Origin: Enterococcus sp. DIV2402
GTDB lineage: Bacteria > Bacillota > Bacilli > Lactobacillales > Enterococcaceae
NCBI RefSeq assembly: GCF_017426705.2
Contig: NZ_CP147251.1
Coordinates: forward strand, 1,092,501-1,156,500
DNA: 64,000 nucleotides
Direction of reading: 5' to 3'
Part shown: positions 15,075-23,743 of the stretch, piece after piece
How the letters are laid out: the number at the start of each line of letters is the position of its first letter
How positions within the stretch are numbered: the first letter of the stretch is position 1
Program-made: the position numbers and the translations under genes
The notes under the pieces: generated by a model
What the model saw: the letters and a program-made list of their open reading frames with translations, nothing else
What the model was told of the DNA's origin: nothing
The model's database searches: none

Positions 15075-16424
15075 TTATTCAAAAAATGTGTAATACAACG
15101 TACGAATAGCATCGCGTTCACGATCTTTATGAATCCCAAACATAATACTTACTTCTGAAGAACCTTGGTTAATCATGTCAATACTAATTTTCTTTCTTGC
15201 TAAGGCAGCCGCACTTTCAGCCATTGTCCCAACGCGGTGTTTCATTCCTTCACCAACGACGACAACCATTGATAAGTCATGAGTAATGCGTAATTCATCA
15301 GGATCGATTTCATAAGCAATTTTACGTAATAATTCTTCTTCTAAATATGGATTTAATTGACTTGCACGTAAGATAACTGAAATATCATCAATTCCTGAAG
15401 GCATGTGTTCATAATTCAAACCAAATTCTTTGAAAATTTGTAACACACGTAAAGTGAAACCAACTTCACGGTTCATTAAATATTTACTGATATAAATCAT
15501 GCTGAAGCCTTCGTCACTAGCAATACCAACCACTGGATTTTCTAAATCGGAACGTTCATTGGTAATTAAGGTTCCTGGATGTGAGGGGTTGTTTGTATTT
15601 TTGATGACCACTGGAATTTTTGCACGGTAAGAAGGCATCAAAGCTTCTTCATGGAAGACACTAAAACCAGCGTAAGCTAATTCACGCATTTCGCGATAAG
15701 TTAATTGCGTAATTGATTCTGGTTGATGAATATAGCCTGGATGAGCGGCAAAAATACCATCCACATCCGTAAAGTTTTCATATAAATCAACTTTTAATCC
15801 TGCGGCAACAATCGCCCCAGAAATATCTGAACCTCCACGAGAGAAGGTACAAACGTCGCCGTTTTCTGTATAACCAAAGAAACCAGGAACGACTAAAATT
15901 TCTTCACTATTTCGCCATTGATAAATGGCAGTATAAGATTTTGTCAAAATGCGGGCATTTTGTGGTTCATCAGACACAATCATCCCCAATTCTTTGGGGT
16001 TAACATAACGAGCTGCTAAGCCTTCCGCTTGTAAAATACCAGCAATTAATTTTGCATTGTTATCTTCACCACTAGCTAAGACAGTATCATAAAAATGCGG
16101 ATTGTTTTCAACCGGCATATCAACTAAACTTTCTAAATCTTTATGGATTTGTTTTAACGTTTCTTCATTAATACCAAAGGCAGTCCCGATTTCTTGATAG
16201 CGTTCAAAAATGGCTTGAATGACTGCATCTGTATTTTCATCTGCTAGACGTTTTTGATATAACTTAACCAACAAGTCAGTGACCTTAATGTCTTCCGAGT
16301 AACGTTTACCCGGTGCTGAAACGACGATAAAGCGACGTGCAGAATCAGCTTTAATAATGTTAATAACCTTTTTTAATTGTTCCGACGATGCGAGGGAACT
16401 TCCTCCAAATTTTGCTACTTTCAT
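15075..16424 (-). CDS. Aspartate kinase (monofunctional)
   Basis: This 449-residue enzyme catalyses the first step of the aspartate family pathway (lysine, threonine, methionine, diaminopimelate). The N-terminal 'VAKFGGSSLASS' binds ATP. 'FSRGGSDISGAI' is the aspartokinase signature. The C-terminal third carries two ACT-type regulatory domains, so feedback control by an end-product amino acid is expected. TAGGAG precedes the ATG. It stands alone, with a promoter at 16454-16482. No lysine riboswitch is visible in the short leader. Confidence 0.92.
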   Translation of the reverse strand: MKVAKFGGSSLASSEQLKKVINIIKADSARRFIVVSAPGKRYSEDIKVTDLLVKLYQKRLADENTDAVIQAIFERYQEIGTAFGINEETLKQIHKDLESLVDMPVENNPHFYDTVLASGEDNNAKLIAGILQAEGLAARYVNPKELGMIVSDEPQNARILTKSYTAIYQWRNSEEILVVPGFFGYTENGDVCTFSRGGSDISGAIVAAGLKVDLYENFTDVDGIFAAHPGYIHQPESITQLTYREMRELAYAGFSVFHEEALMPSYRAKIPVVIKNTNNPSHPGTLITNERSDLENPVVGIASDEGFSMIYISKYLMNREVGFTLRVLQIFKEFGLNYEHMPSGIDDISVILRASQLNPYLEEELLRKIAYEIDPDELRITHDLSMVVVVGEGMKHRVGTMAESAAALARKKISIDMINQGSSEVSIMFGIHKDRERDAIRTLYYTFFE

Positions 16425-16453
16425 GGCATTACTCCTAAATTCATGTTTTATAT

Positions 16454-16482
16454 AGATTACAGTTTCAAAGAAAAGAAATCAA
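16454..16482 (-). promoter_or_regulatory. Promoter of aspartate kinase
   Basis: On the minus strand, -35 TTGATT (16477-16482), 17-bp spacer and -10 TAATCT (16454-16459). Confidence 0.6.
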
Positions 16483-16549
16483 GCTTTTTTGTTTCAGAAA
16501 AAAAGTTGTGATTTTTTTAAGGGTTCTTAGTGATTGCTGTTTGTCTTTA

Positions 16550-16558
16550 TGCTATAAT
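16550..16558 (+). promoter_or_regulatory. Extended -10 promoter of ezrA
   Basis: TGC-TATAAT (16550-16558) is a good extended -10 with only a weak -35. The leader to the ATG at 16674 is about 105 nt. Confidence 0.5.
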
Positions 16559-16673
16559 TCAACTTAGATGTCTTTTGGCAAAAGAAAATGGGTGGTTCTT
16601 AATATCGTTTATAAATTTTGTGAGTCATCACGAATTGGCAAAAGTGGAACTTGGGAAATTGGAGGAACCTTAA

Positions 16674-18395
16674 ATGGGAAGTAATTTAATCATTGGAATC
16701 GTCATTGCCATCATCGTTGTCGCAGCAGGTTTGTATGGAGCCGGTTTCTACATGCGGAAAAAGAATCAAGAAAAACTCGATCAGTTAGAAAAACGGAAAG
16801 AGTCCTTATTCGATTTACCGATTATTGAAGAAATCGACGAAATCAAAAAAATGCATTTAGTCGGCCAAAGTCAAAATACTTTTAGAGATTGGAACCAAAA
16901 ATGGGCAGATATTTCAACACGTTCATTTTCAGAATTAGAGGGACAAATCTTTGAAGTAGAGAACTTGAACGAGACCTTCCGATTTTTTAAAGCACAAGCA
17001 GCCGTGTCAGAAGCAGAAGCAACCATGAACATTATGGAACAGGAAGTCCAACGTATCCGTGATGGGTTAAAAGAACTACGTGAGAGTGAAGAACGAAACT
17101 CTTTACAAGTTCAAAAAGCCCTAGATGTGTACGAAGAGTTAAAACAAAAACTTCGTGAGAACGGCGAAGCATTTGGTCCTGCTTATCCAGAAGTTCAAAA
17201 ACAAATCAAAAGCATCGAAAATGAGTTCACGCAATTTGTGACATTAAATACGTCAGGAGATCCTGTAGAGGCCCGTGAAGTATTAGCGTCAGCCGAAAAG
17301 AATACGTATGAAGTAGAAGACTTAATGAATCGGGTACCAGTCGTTTTTGAAGAGCTGAACAAAGTATTCCCTTCACAACTGAAGGAAATTTCAGACAGCT
17401 ACAAAAAAATGATTAACGACCACTATGTTTTCCCAGAAGAAAACTTCCAAGGAGACATCCAACGTGTCGAAAGACGAGTGGAAAATTCATTAGAAGACTT
17501 AACAAAAGTTGAAGTAGAAGTTGTTGAAATTGCCAATCGTACAACAGCAGAAGAAATTGATGGTCTATACGATGTATTAGAACGTGAAATCGAAGCAAGA
17601 AGATATGTGATGAAGAATGCTAAAGTTCTTACAGATTATATCGAACATGCTACTCGAAATAACCGTCAATTATTAATCGAATTAGATCATACTTCTCAAA
17701 GCTATGCGTTAAATCATAATGAATTAGGTCGTGCTCGTGGTTTCCAAACAGAAATCGAAGAAATTGCTCGACGCAATGAAAACATTGCGCCACAATTGGA
17801 CAAAAACGAGATTCCTTATTCAGAACTACAAAACTTCTACAAAGATGCGTTTAAAATCTTAGATGACGTAGAAAGTCAACAAGTTGAAATTGATGATGCT
17901 CTTCGTGAATTACGTAAAGGCGAAAAAATTGCACAGGATAAAATCGACACATTCGAATTTAAATTGCGCAACTTAAAACGTTTTGTTGAAAAACAACGTC
18001 TGCCAGGTTTACCAGGAGAATATTTAGAATTCTTCTTCATGGCAACGGATCGTATTGAAGAATTATCAAAAGCGTTGAACAAAATTCGTGTGGATATGGA
18101 AGAAGTTAATAAATTAGTTGCTATCTGTGAAGAAGACTTAGAATTGCTTGATGAACGTACGCATGACTTAGTCGATGCTGCAGCCTTAACGGAACAAATG
18201 ATGCAATACGCAAATCGTTATCGTCATTCACATCCTGAAGTAAAAGCTTCTATCGATCGTTCATTAGAATTATTTACGAACGAATATCGTTACCAAGATG
18301 CCTTGGATGAAATTGGCACGGCTTTAGAACGTGTTGAACCAGGCGCTTTCAAACGAATTGAAGATTTTTATTTCAACAATCGAGATTTAGTTTAA
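16674..18395 (+). CDS. ezrA: Septation ring formation regulator EzrA
   Basis: This 573-residue protein has one N-terminal membrane helix (about residues 4-26) followed by 'YMRKKNQEKLDQLEKRKE' and then almost entirely coiled coil, as in EzrA. The protein sits in the membrane with a cytoplasmic spectrin-like arc, and prevents misplaced FtsZ rings and helps at the septum. The conserved patch near the C-terminus ('QDALDEIGTALERVEPGAF') is present. GGAGGAACCTTAA precedes the ATG. It is monocistronic, followed by a short GC-poor hairpin (AACAGCATTTGATG region near 18400). Confidence 0.95.
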   Translation: MGSNLIIGIVIAIIVVAAGLYGAGFYMRKKNQEKLDQLEKRKESLFDLPIIEEIDEIKKMHLVGQSQNTFRDWNQKWADISTRSFSELEGQIFEVENLNETFRFFKAQAAVSEAEATMNIMEQEVQRIRDGLKELRESEERNSLQVQKALDVYEELKQKLRENGEAFGPAYPEVQKQIKSIENEFTQFVTLNTSGDPVEAREVLASAEKNTYEVEDLMNRVPVVFEELNKVFPSQLKEISDSYKKMINDHYVFPEENFQGDIQRVERRVENSLEDLTKVEVEVVEIANRTTAEEIDGLYDVLEREIEARRYVMKNAKVLTDYIEHATRNNRQLLIELDHTSQSYALNHNELGRARGFQTEIEEIARRNENIAPQLDKNEIPYSELQNFYKDAFKILDDVESQQVEIDDALRELRKGEKIAQDKIDTFEFKLRNLKRFVEKQRLPGLPGEYLEFFFMATDRIEELSKALNKIRVDMEEVNKLVAICEEDLELLDERTHDLVDAAALTEQMMQYANRYRHSHPEVKASIDRSLELFTNEYRYQDALDEIGTALERVEPGAFKRIEDFYFNNRDLV

Positions 18396-18396
18396 T

Positions 18397-18435
18397 CAAA
18401 ACAGCATTTGATGAAAATCAGATGCTGTTTTTCTT
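18397..18435 (+). terminator. Weak terminator after ezrA
   Basis: AAAACAGCATTTGAT around 18398-18412 pairs with ATCAGATGCTGTTTTT (ending near 18433), giving a stem with a mismatch followed by a T run. Confidence 0.6.
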
Positions 18436-18514
18436 TTACAACCTTTTCAACTTGAAAGCAGAGATAGTAGCCGTTATAATAGGAAAGAATTTCAAATAGA
18501 GAGGATCATTGAAC

Positions 18515-19657
18515 ATGATTTATTTTGATAATAGTGCCACCACTCCGATTTTCCCTCAAGCATTAGATACATATTTAAAAACAAGCCAGCGAATTATCGG
18601 TAATCCATCAAGTTTGCATGATTTAGGGAACCAAGCCAACCGTTTACTGCAACAGGCCCGCAAACAAATTGCCGACCAGCTGAATGTGTCACCCAAAGAA
18701 ATCTTTTTTACAAGTGGCGGAACAGAAGGAGACAACTGGGTTTTAAAAGGCACAGCTATTGAAAAAAGAGACTTTGGAAATCATTTGATTATTTCAAGTA
18801 TTGAACATCCTGCGGTGAGTGAAACTGCTGCGCAATTGAAGGAACTGGGATTTGAGTTAAGTATTGCTCCAGTTACGCCAGAAGGTTTTGTTGATGTGGC
18901 AGCGTTAGAAAAATTAATTCGTAAAGAAACAATTTTAGTGTCTGTGATGGCTGTCAATAATGAAATTGGCTCAATCCAACCAATTCAAGAAATTAGTACA
19001 GTTTTAGAAAACTATCCTAAAATCCATTTCCATGTTGATGCTGTGCAAGCAATTACAAAAGTTGAGCAAAATCAATGGTTTACACCCCGTATCGATTTTG
19101 CGACTTTTTCTGCGCATAAATTTCATGGACCTCGTGGTGTCGGTTTTATTTACTGGCGTGAAGGCCGCAAGTTAGCTCCTTTAATGAACGGTGGCGGACA
19201 GGAAAGTAATCATCGTAGTGGGACTGAAAATGTTCCAGCAATTGTTGCAATGGCACGAGCATTGCGTTTAGCATTTGAGAAAAAAGTTGAAAAACCAGAA
19301 CATGTTGCGCGTTTAAAAGGTTATTTATTAGAGGCGTTGCACTCGTATGAAAAAGTAACGGTCTTTTCAAAAGAGATAGACTTCGCCCCGCATATTATTT
19401 GTTTTTCATTGAAAGACATCCGTGGGGAAGTTTTAGTTCATGCCTTAGAAGAAAAGCAAATTTATACATCAACCACCAGTGCTTGTTCAAGTAAAAAACA
19501 TCTAGCTTCCAGCACGCTTCACGCAATGAATGTTCCTAGTTCATTAGCCACTTCAGCGATTCGTATTAGTTTAGATGAAAGCAATACAATGGCAGAAGTG
19601 GAACAGTTTTTAATTGTATTTAATCAACTGTATCAAAAATTTTCAAAAATTAATTAA
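18515..19657 (+). CDS. Cysteine desulfurase (NifS/IscS-like), partner of ThiI
   Basis: This 380-residue PLP enzyme removes sulfur from cysteine. The start ATG at 18515 follows AGAGAGG by ten bases. A TTG two codons upstream is too close to the ribosome-binding site. 'FDNSATTP' opens the protein, 'HVDAVQAI' is the PLP Asp/Gln region, '[14 protein letters not shown]' holds the Schiff-base lysine and 'TSACSSKKH' carries the active-site cysteine. It lies 11 bp before thiI; such pairs supply sulfur for 4-thiouridine in tRNA. It belongs to the NifZ/YrvO-like side of the family rather than SufS. Confidence 0.9.
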   Translation: MIYFDNSATTPIFPQALDTYLKTSQRIIGNPSSLHDLGNQANRLLQQARKQIADQLNVSPKEIFFTSGGTEGDNWVLKGTAIEKRDFGNHLIISSIEHPAVSETAAQLKELGFELSIAPVTPEGFVDVAALEKLIRKETILVSVMAVNNEIGSIQPIQEISTVLENYPKIHFHVDAVQAITKVEQNQWFTPRIDFATFSAHKFHGPRGVGFIYWREGRKLAPLMNGGGQESNHRSGTENVPAIVAMARALRLAFEKKVEKPEHVARLKGYLLEALHSYEKVTVFSKEIDFAPHIICFSLKDIRGEVLVHALEEKQIYTSTTSACSSKKHLASSTLHAMNVPSSLATSAIRISLDESNTMAEVEQFLIVFNQLYQKFSKIN

Positions 19658-19668
19658 GGAGTTTTAAC

Positions 19669-20877
19669 GTGAAATATACAGAAATTATGGTTCGTTATGG
19701 CGAACTTTCAACTAAAGGAAAAAACCGTCATGTTTTTATCGCGCGTTTAGCATCGAACGTAAAAAAAGCATTAATTGACTTTCCTCATGTCCGCGTGCAT
19801 GCTGATCGTGATCGTATGCATTTACTTTTAAACGGCGAAGATAGTGATATTATTATCCCTAAATTACAAAAAGTATTTGGGATTCAAAATTTTTCGCCAA
19901 GTATTCGTGTTGAAAAAGATGTCGAAGTGATAAAAGCGATGGCACAAGATATGATGCGTGAAGTTTATACAGGAAAAGAAACGTTTAAAATCACCGCTAA
20001 ACGTAGTGATCATGACTTCATCCAAACAAGTGGAGAATTGAATTTAACGCTAGGAAATGCAGTTATTGATGTTTTCCCAGAGATTAAAGCCCAAATGAAA
20101 AATCCTGATATCAATTTACGAGTGGAAATTCGTCGGGACGGTGCTTATTTATCATATGAAACGATTCAAGGTGCTGGCGGTTTACCTGTGGGTACAGGTG
20201 GTAAAGGTATGTTAATGTTATCTGGAGGAATTGATTCACCAGTTGCTGGTTATTTTGCCATGAAACGTGGTGTTGAAATCGAAGCTGTTCATTTTGCAAG
20301 TCCACCATATACGAGTGAGCAAGCATTACAAAAAGCCAAAGATTTAACTGCTAAACTCGCGCCTTATGCAGGTAGTATTCACTTTATTGAAGTTCCATTT
20401 ACAGAAGTTCAAGAAGAAATTAAGAAAAAGGTTCCTCAAGGGTATTGGATGACGATTACGCGTCGTATGATGCTACGTTTAACCGATGCGGTACGTGAAT
20501 TGCGTAAAGGATTAATCATTTTAAACGGAGAATCTTTAGGACAGGTCGCTTCACAAACCCTTCAAAGTATGGTTGCTATTAACGAAGTATCAAATACACC
20601 AATCATTCGTCCCGTAGCTACGATGGATAAGTTAGAAATTATTGAAGTGGCACAACAAATTGATACCTTTGAATTGGCGATTCAGCCATTTGAAGACTGC
20701 TGCACAATTTTCGCTCCACCGCAACCGAAAACACGTCCTCGTTTAGATAAAGTTCATCATTATGAAGAACGATTGGATATTGAAGGAATGATGGAACGTG
20801 CGCTAGCTGGCTTGAAGGTGGAAGAGATTACGCCTGAATCTGCTGAACAAGCGGATGAGTTTACTGATTTCTTATAA
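19669..20877 (+). CDS. thiI: tRNA 4-thiouridine synthase / sulfurtransferase ThiI
   Basis: This 402-residue protein has an N-terminal ferredoxin-like domain plus a THUMP domain (to about residue 165) and a PP-loop adenylation domain with '[16 protein letters not shown]'. There is no C-terminal rhodanese domain, as is usual in Firmicutes, so sulfur must be delivered to a cysteine such as that in '[10 protein letters not shown]'. The start is GTG with AAGGAG eight bases upstream. It forms an operon with the desulfurase. Confidence 0.95.
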   Translation: MKYTEIMVRYGELSTKGKNRHVFIARLASNVKKALIDFPHVRVHADRDRMHLLLNGEDSDIIIPKLQKVFGIQNFSPSIRVEKDVEVIKAMAQDMMREVYTGKETFKITAKRSDHDFIQTSGELNLTLGNAVIDVFPEIKAQMKNPDINLRVEIRRDGAYLSYETIQGAGGLPVGTGGKGMLMLSGGIDSPVAGYFAMKRGVEIEAVHFASPPYTSEQALQKAKDLTAKLAPYAGSIHFIEVPFTEVQEEIKKKVPQGYWMTITRRMMLRLTDAVRELRKGLIILNGESLGQVASQTLQSMVAINEVSNTPIIRPVATMDKLEIIEVAQQIDTFELAIQPFEDCCTIFAPPQPKTRPRLDKVHHYEERLDIEGMMERALAGLKVEEITPESAEQADEFTDFL

Positions 20878-20885
20878 AATAACTA

Positions 20886-20919
20886 CAAGAGACTTTTCAC
20901 GAAGTCTCTTGTTTTTTTT
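20886..20919 (+). terminator. Terminator of thiI
   Basis: CAAGAGACTT (20886-20895) pairs with AAGTCTCTTG (20902-20911), followed by seven T's. Confidence 0.9.
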
Positions 20920-20938
20920 AGAAGAACTTGACTAATGC

Positions 20939-20989
20939 TTGCACAACAACACATTGCATGGTAAACTTTTTATGTGAATACCTTAACAA
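20939..20989 (+). promoter_or_regulatory. rex promoter with Rex-binding site
   Basis: -35 TTGCAC (20939-20944), 17-bp spacer and -10 TAAACT (20962-20967). Starting at 20972, ATGTGAA-TACC-TTAACAA matches the Rex operator TTGTGAA-N4-TTCACAA at 12 of 14 fixed positions and lies on the expected transcription start, so Rex probably represses itself when NADH is high. Confidence 0.7.
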
Positions 20990-21004
20990 AAAGGAGTTGG
21001 CATA

Positions 21005-21667
21005 GTGAAAGAGTATAAAAATAAAAAATTACCGCGCGCCACAGCAAAGCGTCTACCGTTGTATTTACGTAATTTAAAAATACTTGAGACAACTGGAGTT
21101 ACTCGCATTAAATCAAAAGATTTCTCAGAAATTACACAGGTTCCTGCAGCGACAATTCGTCGTGATTTTTCTTATTTAGGAGAGTTAGGAAGAAGTGGTT
21201 ATGGGTATGATGTTTCTTATCTAATTGATGTATTTAGTGATATTTTAGCAGCAGATGATGAAAAGCGAATTGCTTTAGTTGGTTTTGGAAATTTAGGAAA
21301 AGCTTTGGCTAAGAATAACTTTCGTCGCAATGATAATCTTGAAATCACATGTGTATTTGATAACAATCCTGAACTAATTGGTACAACAGTTGATGGTTTC
21401 TATATTTATGGAATGGATGAATTTAAGACAATTACTGAAAAAAATGGAGTGACGGTTGCTATTTCAACCGTTCCAAGTCAACATTCACAAGAAGCAATCG
21501 ATACGATTGTTGAAGCAGGTATTACCGCTATTTTAAACTTCGCACCCGATCGCGTAACGGTGCCTAAAAATGTTAATATGCGCTATATTGACTTAACGAC
21601 TGAGTTATTAACATTAATTTTCTTTGATAGCCATTATCAAAATCGTCCGTTAGTGGTAACTTCATAG
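21005..21667 (+). CDS. rex: Redox-sensing transcriptional repressor Rex
   Basis: This 220-residue protein has an N-terminal winged helix-turn-helix ('ATAKRLPLYLRNLKIL', 'VPAATIRRDFSYLGELGRSG') and a Rossmann NAD(H)-binding domain with 'ALVGFGNLGKAL'. A domain-swapped C-terminal helix is expected at 'LLTLIFFDSHYQ'. It represses fermentative and redox genes until NADH rises. The start is GTG with AAGGAG eight bases upstream. A Rex-type operator lies in its own promoter. Confidence 0.96.
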   Translation: MKEYKNKKLPRATAKRLPLYLRNLKILETTGVTRIKSKDFSEITQVPAATIRRDFSYLGELGRSGYGYDVSYLIDVFSDILAADDEKRIALVGFGNLGKALAKNNFRRNDNLEITCVFDNNPELIGTTVDGFYIYGMDEFKTITEKNGVTVAISTVPSQHSQEAIDTIVEAGITAILNFAPDRVTVPKNVNMRYIDLTTELLTLIFFDSHYQNRPLVVTS

Positions 21668-21677
21668 GCAGATATTT

Positions 21678-21705
21678 TTGTAAAAATTCTATACTCCTTT
21701 ATACT
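21678..21705 (+). promoter_or_regulatory. Promoter of tpx
   Basis: -35 TTGTAA (21678-21683), 16-bp spacer and -10 TATACT (21700-21705). Confidence 0.5.
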
Positions 21706-21736
21706 GAATTAGAAAGTTATTAAAGGAGTGGGAAGA

Positions 21737-22228
21737 ATGAATATTACCCGTAAAGGTGAAGTACTAGAAGTACCTGGCACACAATTAAAGACTGGCGACA
21801 AGGCAGCAGATTTTTCATTGAAAGATTTAGGTGACAAGCAATATACCTTACAAAATTTTGCTGGTAAGCCAACGATTCTGTCGGTTGTTCCAGATATCGA
21901 TACACGTATATGTGCGCTTCAAACAAAACGTTTCAACATCGAAGCAAGTCAAATTGAAGGCATCAATTTTGCGACGATTTCAAACAATACAAAAGAAGAA
22001 CAAGCCAACTGGTGTGGTCAAGAAGGTGTGGAAATGGTTATGTTACATGATCCTGAAAACACATTTGGAGAAAGCTATAGTATTTTAATCCCAGAATTAA
22101 ATCGTTATGCGCGTGTGATTTATGTGCTTGATCAAGAAGGCGTTATTCGCTATGAAGAAATTGTTCCTGAAATGGCGCAAGAGCCCGACTACGAAAAAGC
22201 ACTTGCTGCTGCAAAAGCGTTAGTGTAA
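21737..22228 (+). CDS. tpx: Thiol peroxidase Tpx (atypical 2-Cys peroxiredoxin)
   Basis: This 163-residue protein starts at the ATG at 21737, eight bases after AAAGGAG. The upstream in-frame GTG overlaps the ribosome-binding site. The peroxidatic Cys59 sits in 'VPDIDTRICALQTKRFN' and the resolving Cys93 in 'NWCG'. Tpx reduces peroxides using thioredoxin in the cytoplasm. It is monocistronic; the T-box leader begins just after its stop. Confidence 0.95.
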   Translation: MNITRKGEVLEVPGTQLKTGDKAADFSLKDLGDKQYTLQNFAGKPTILSVVPDIDTRICALQTKRFNIEASQIEGINFATISNNTKEEQANWCGQEGVEMVMLHDPENTFGESYSILIPELNRYARVIYVLDQEGVIRYEEIVPEMAQEPDYEKALAAAKALV

Positions 22229-22229
22229 G

Positions 22230-22258
22230 TTGACTTTCAAAAAACTTCATTGTAGAAT
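22230..22258 (+). promoter_or_regulatory. Promoter of the valine T-box operon
   Basis: -35 TTGACT (22230-22235), 17-bp spacer and -10 TAGAAT (22253-22258). The -35 touches the tpx stop region. Confidence 0.75.
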
Positions 22259-22264
22259 GAGTCC

Positions 22265-22503
22265 AGACGTAGAACAAGAGGAGTAGCTAGCGAACTGTTT
22301 TTAGAGAGAAAATCGTAGGGTGGAAGATTTTCAACAGCAACTAGTGAAGGTAGCTTGGGAGTTTTTGATTTGAAAGCAGAGTAGAATCAAACGATTAGTG
22401 ACCGTTAATTCACTGTTGAGAGGTAGAAAATTTTCTACAATTTAGGTGGTACCGCGTAAATTTTACGTCCTAAGATGTGAGACATCTTAGGACGTTTTTA
22501 TTT
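22265..22503 (+). promoter_or_regulatory. T-box leader, valine-specific (specifier GUA)
   Basis: The T-box sequence AGGTGGTACCGCG is at 22444-22456. It is followed by a strong terminator, ACGTCCTAAGATGT pairing with its complement at 22482-22494 and a T run. Stem I has AGTAG near 22283 and, on the 3' side, GAAG-GTA-GC, which places GTA (22350-22352) at the specifier position. GUA is a valine codon and the operon contains valS, so uncharged tRNA-Val should trigger read-through. The codon was assigned by reading the loop by eye. Confidence 0.9.
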
Positions 22504-22541
22504 TGTAAAAAATTCAATCCACAGAAATGAGTGTGAACATT

Positions 22542-23732
22542 ATGGCATTAAAATTTGCAAAACGTGTAGCAGACATTCAATCTTCAGAGGTCCGTGAATT
22601 ATTAAAACTAACTGAACAACCAGATTTTATTTCATTTGCGGGTGGTTTGCCAGCACCAGAATTATTCCCTGTGGACGAAATTAAAAAAGTGAATGAAGTA
22701 TTGCTAGAAAAAGATGGACAAGCTGCCTTGCAATACAGTACAACAGAAGGTTTTGAGCCTTTGCGTGAATGGATTGCTAATCGGATGAACCAACGCTTAC
22801 AAACTAATTTTAACAAAGACAACATTTTAATTACGAGTGGTTCGCAACAAGCGATTGATTTAACAGGAAAGATTTTTCTTGATGAGGGAGACATAGTATT
22901 TTGCGAAAGCCCTACTTACTTGGCTGCCTTAAATGCGTTTCGAGCGTATGGATGTGAATTTGTTGAAGTTGCTACTGATGAACAAGGGATGATGATGGAA
23001 GATTTAGAAGCTAAAATCGAGCAGTATCCACATGCCAAATTAATTTATGTCATTCCGGAATTTCAAAATCCAACGGGGTTAAGTTGGGGATTAGAACGTC
23101 GTCAACAATTAGCCAAACTATCTGCAGAACATCAAATCCCAGTCTTAGAAGATAATCCTTATGGTGAGTTACGCTTTGAAGGAGAAGCATTTCCGTCTAT
23201 TCGTCATTTTGACCAAGCAGGAACAGTTATCTGTACAGGAACATTTTCTAAAATTTTCTGCCCAGGATATCGAATTGGTTGGTTAGCTGCCGACGAAGAG
23301 ATTTTACAACGGTACACAATTATGAAACAAGGAACAGATTTACACAGTAACACCAAAGCTCAACGGGAAATTGCCACTTATTTAGAGCTCTATGACATTG
23401 ACACACACATTCATAAAATCCTTGAATTATATCGTCAACGCCGTGATACGATGCTCAGGAAATTGACGGAAGTCTTTCCGAAAGAAGTGCAATTCACTCG
23501 TCCAGAAGGTGGACTATTTGTTTGGGTAACTTTACCGGAACAGTTAGATGTCACACCGATTTTGCAAGATTGTCTAGCAGAAAAGATTGCCTTTGTTAGT
23601 GGTGAAACCTTTTATCCAAACAGCAAAAAACGCAATACCTTCAGATTAAATTTTTCCAATATGCCAGAAGATAAAATCGAACTTGGCCTTGAAAAAATGG
23701 GACGCGTTTTACAAAAATATCTAGAAAACTAG
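22542..23732 (+). CDS. PLP-dependent aminotransferase, class I/II (LysN/AraT-like)
   Basis: This fold-type I aminotransferase has about 396 residues. The Schiff-base lysine is in '[15 protein letters not shown]', with '[13 protein letters not shown]' and '[10 protein letters not shown]' as further PLP motifs and a C-terminal Arg in 'FRLNFSNM'. It resembles the aminotransferase half of MocR-type proteins and 2-aminoadipate/branched-chain transaminases, without a DNA-binding domain. The ATG at 22542 is preferred; ATG 22527 would add five residues and both ribosome-binding sites are weak. Its place between a valine T-box and valS suggests a role in valine or branched-chain amino acid supply (inference). 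Confidence 0.8.
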   Translation: MALKFAKRVADIQSSEVRELLKLTEQPDFISFAGGLPAPELFPVDEIKKVNEVLLEKDGQAALQYSTTEGFEPLREWIANRMNQRLQTNFNKDNILITSGSQQAIDLTGKIFLDEGDIVFCESPTYLAALNAFRAYGCEFVEVATDEQGMMMEDLEAKIEQYPHAKLIYVIPEFQNPTGLSWGLERRQQLAKLSAEHQIPVLEDNPYGELRFEGEAFPSIRHFDQAGTVICTGTFSKIFCPGYRIGWLAADEEILQRYTIMKQGTDLHSNTKAQREIATYLELYDIDTHIHKILELYRQRRDTMLRKLTEVFPKEVQFTRPEGGLFVWVTLPEQLDVTPILQDCLAEKIAFVSGETFYPNSKKRNTFRLNFSNMPEDKIELGLEKMGRVLQKYLEN

Positions 23733-23743
23733 GAGGAACATCC

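Noticed and set aside
21705-21722. PerR box upstream of tpx
   Set aside because: TTAGAAAGTTATTAA has too many mismatches to the PerR consensus.
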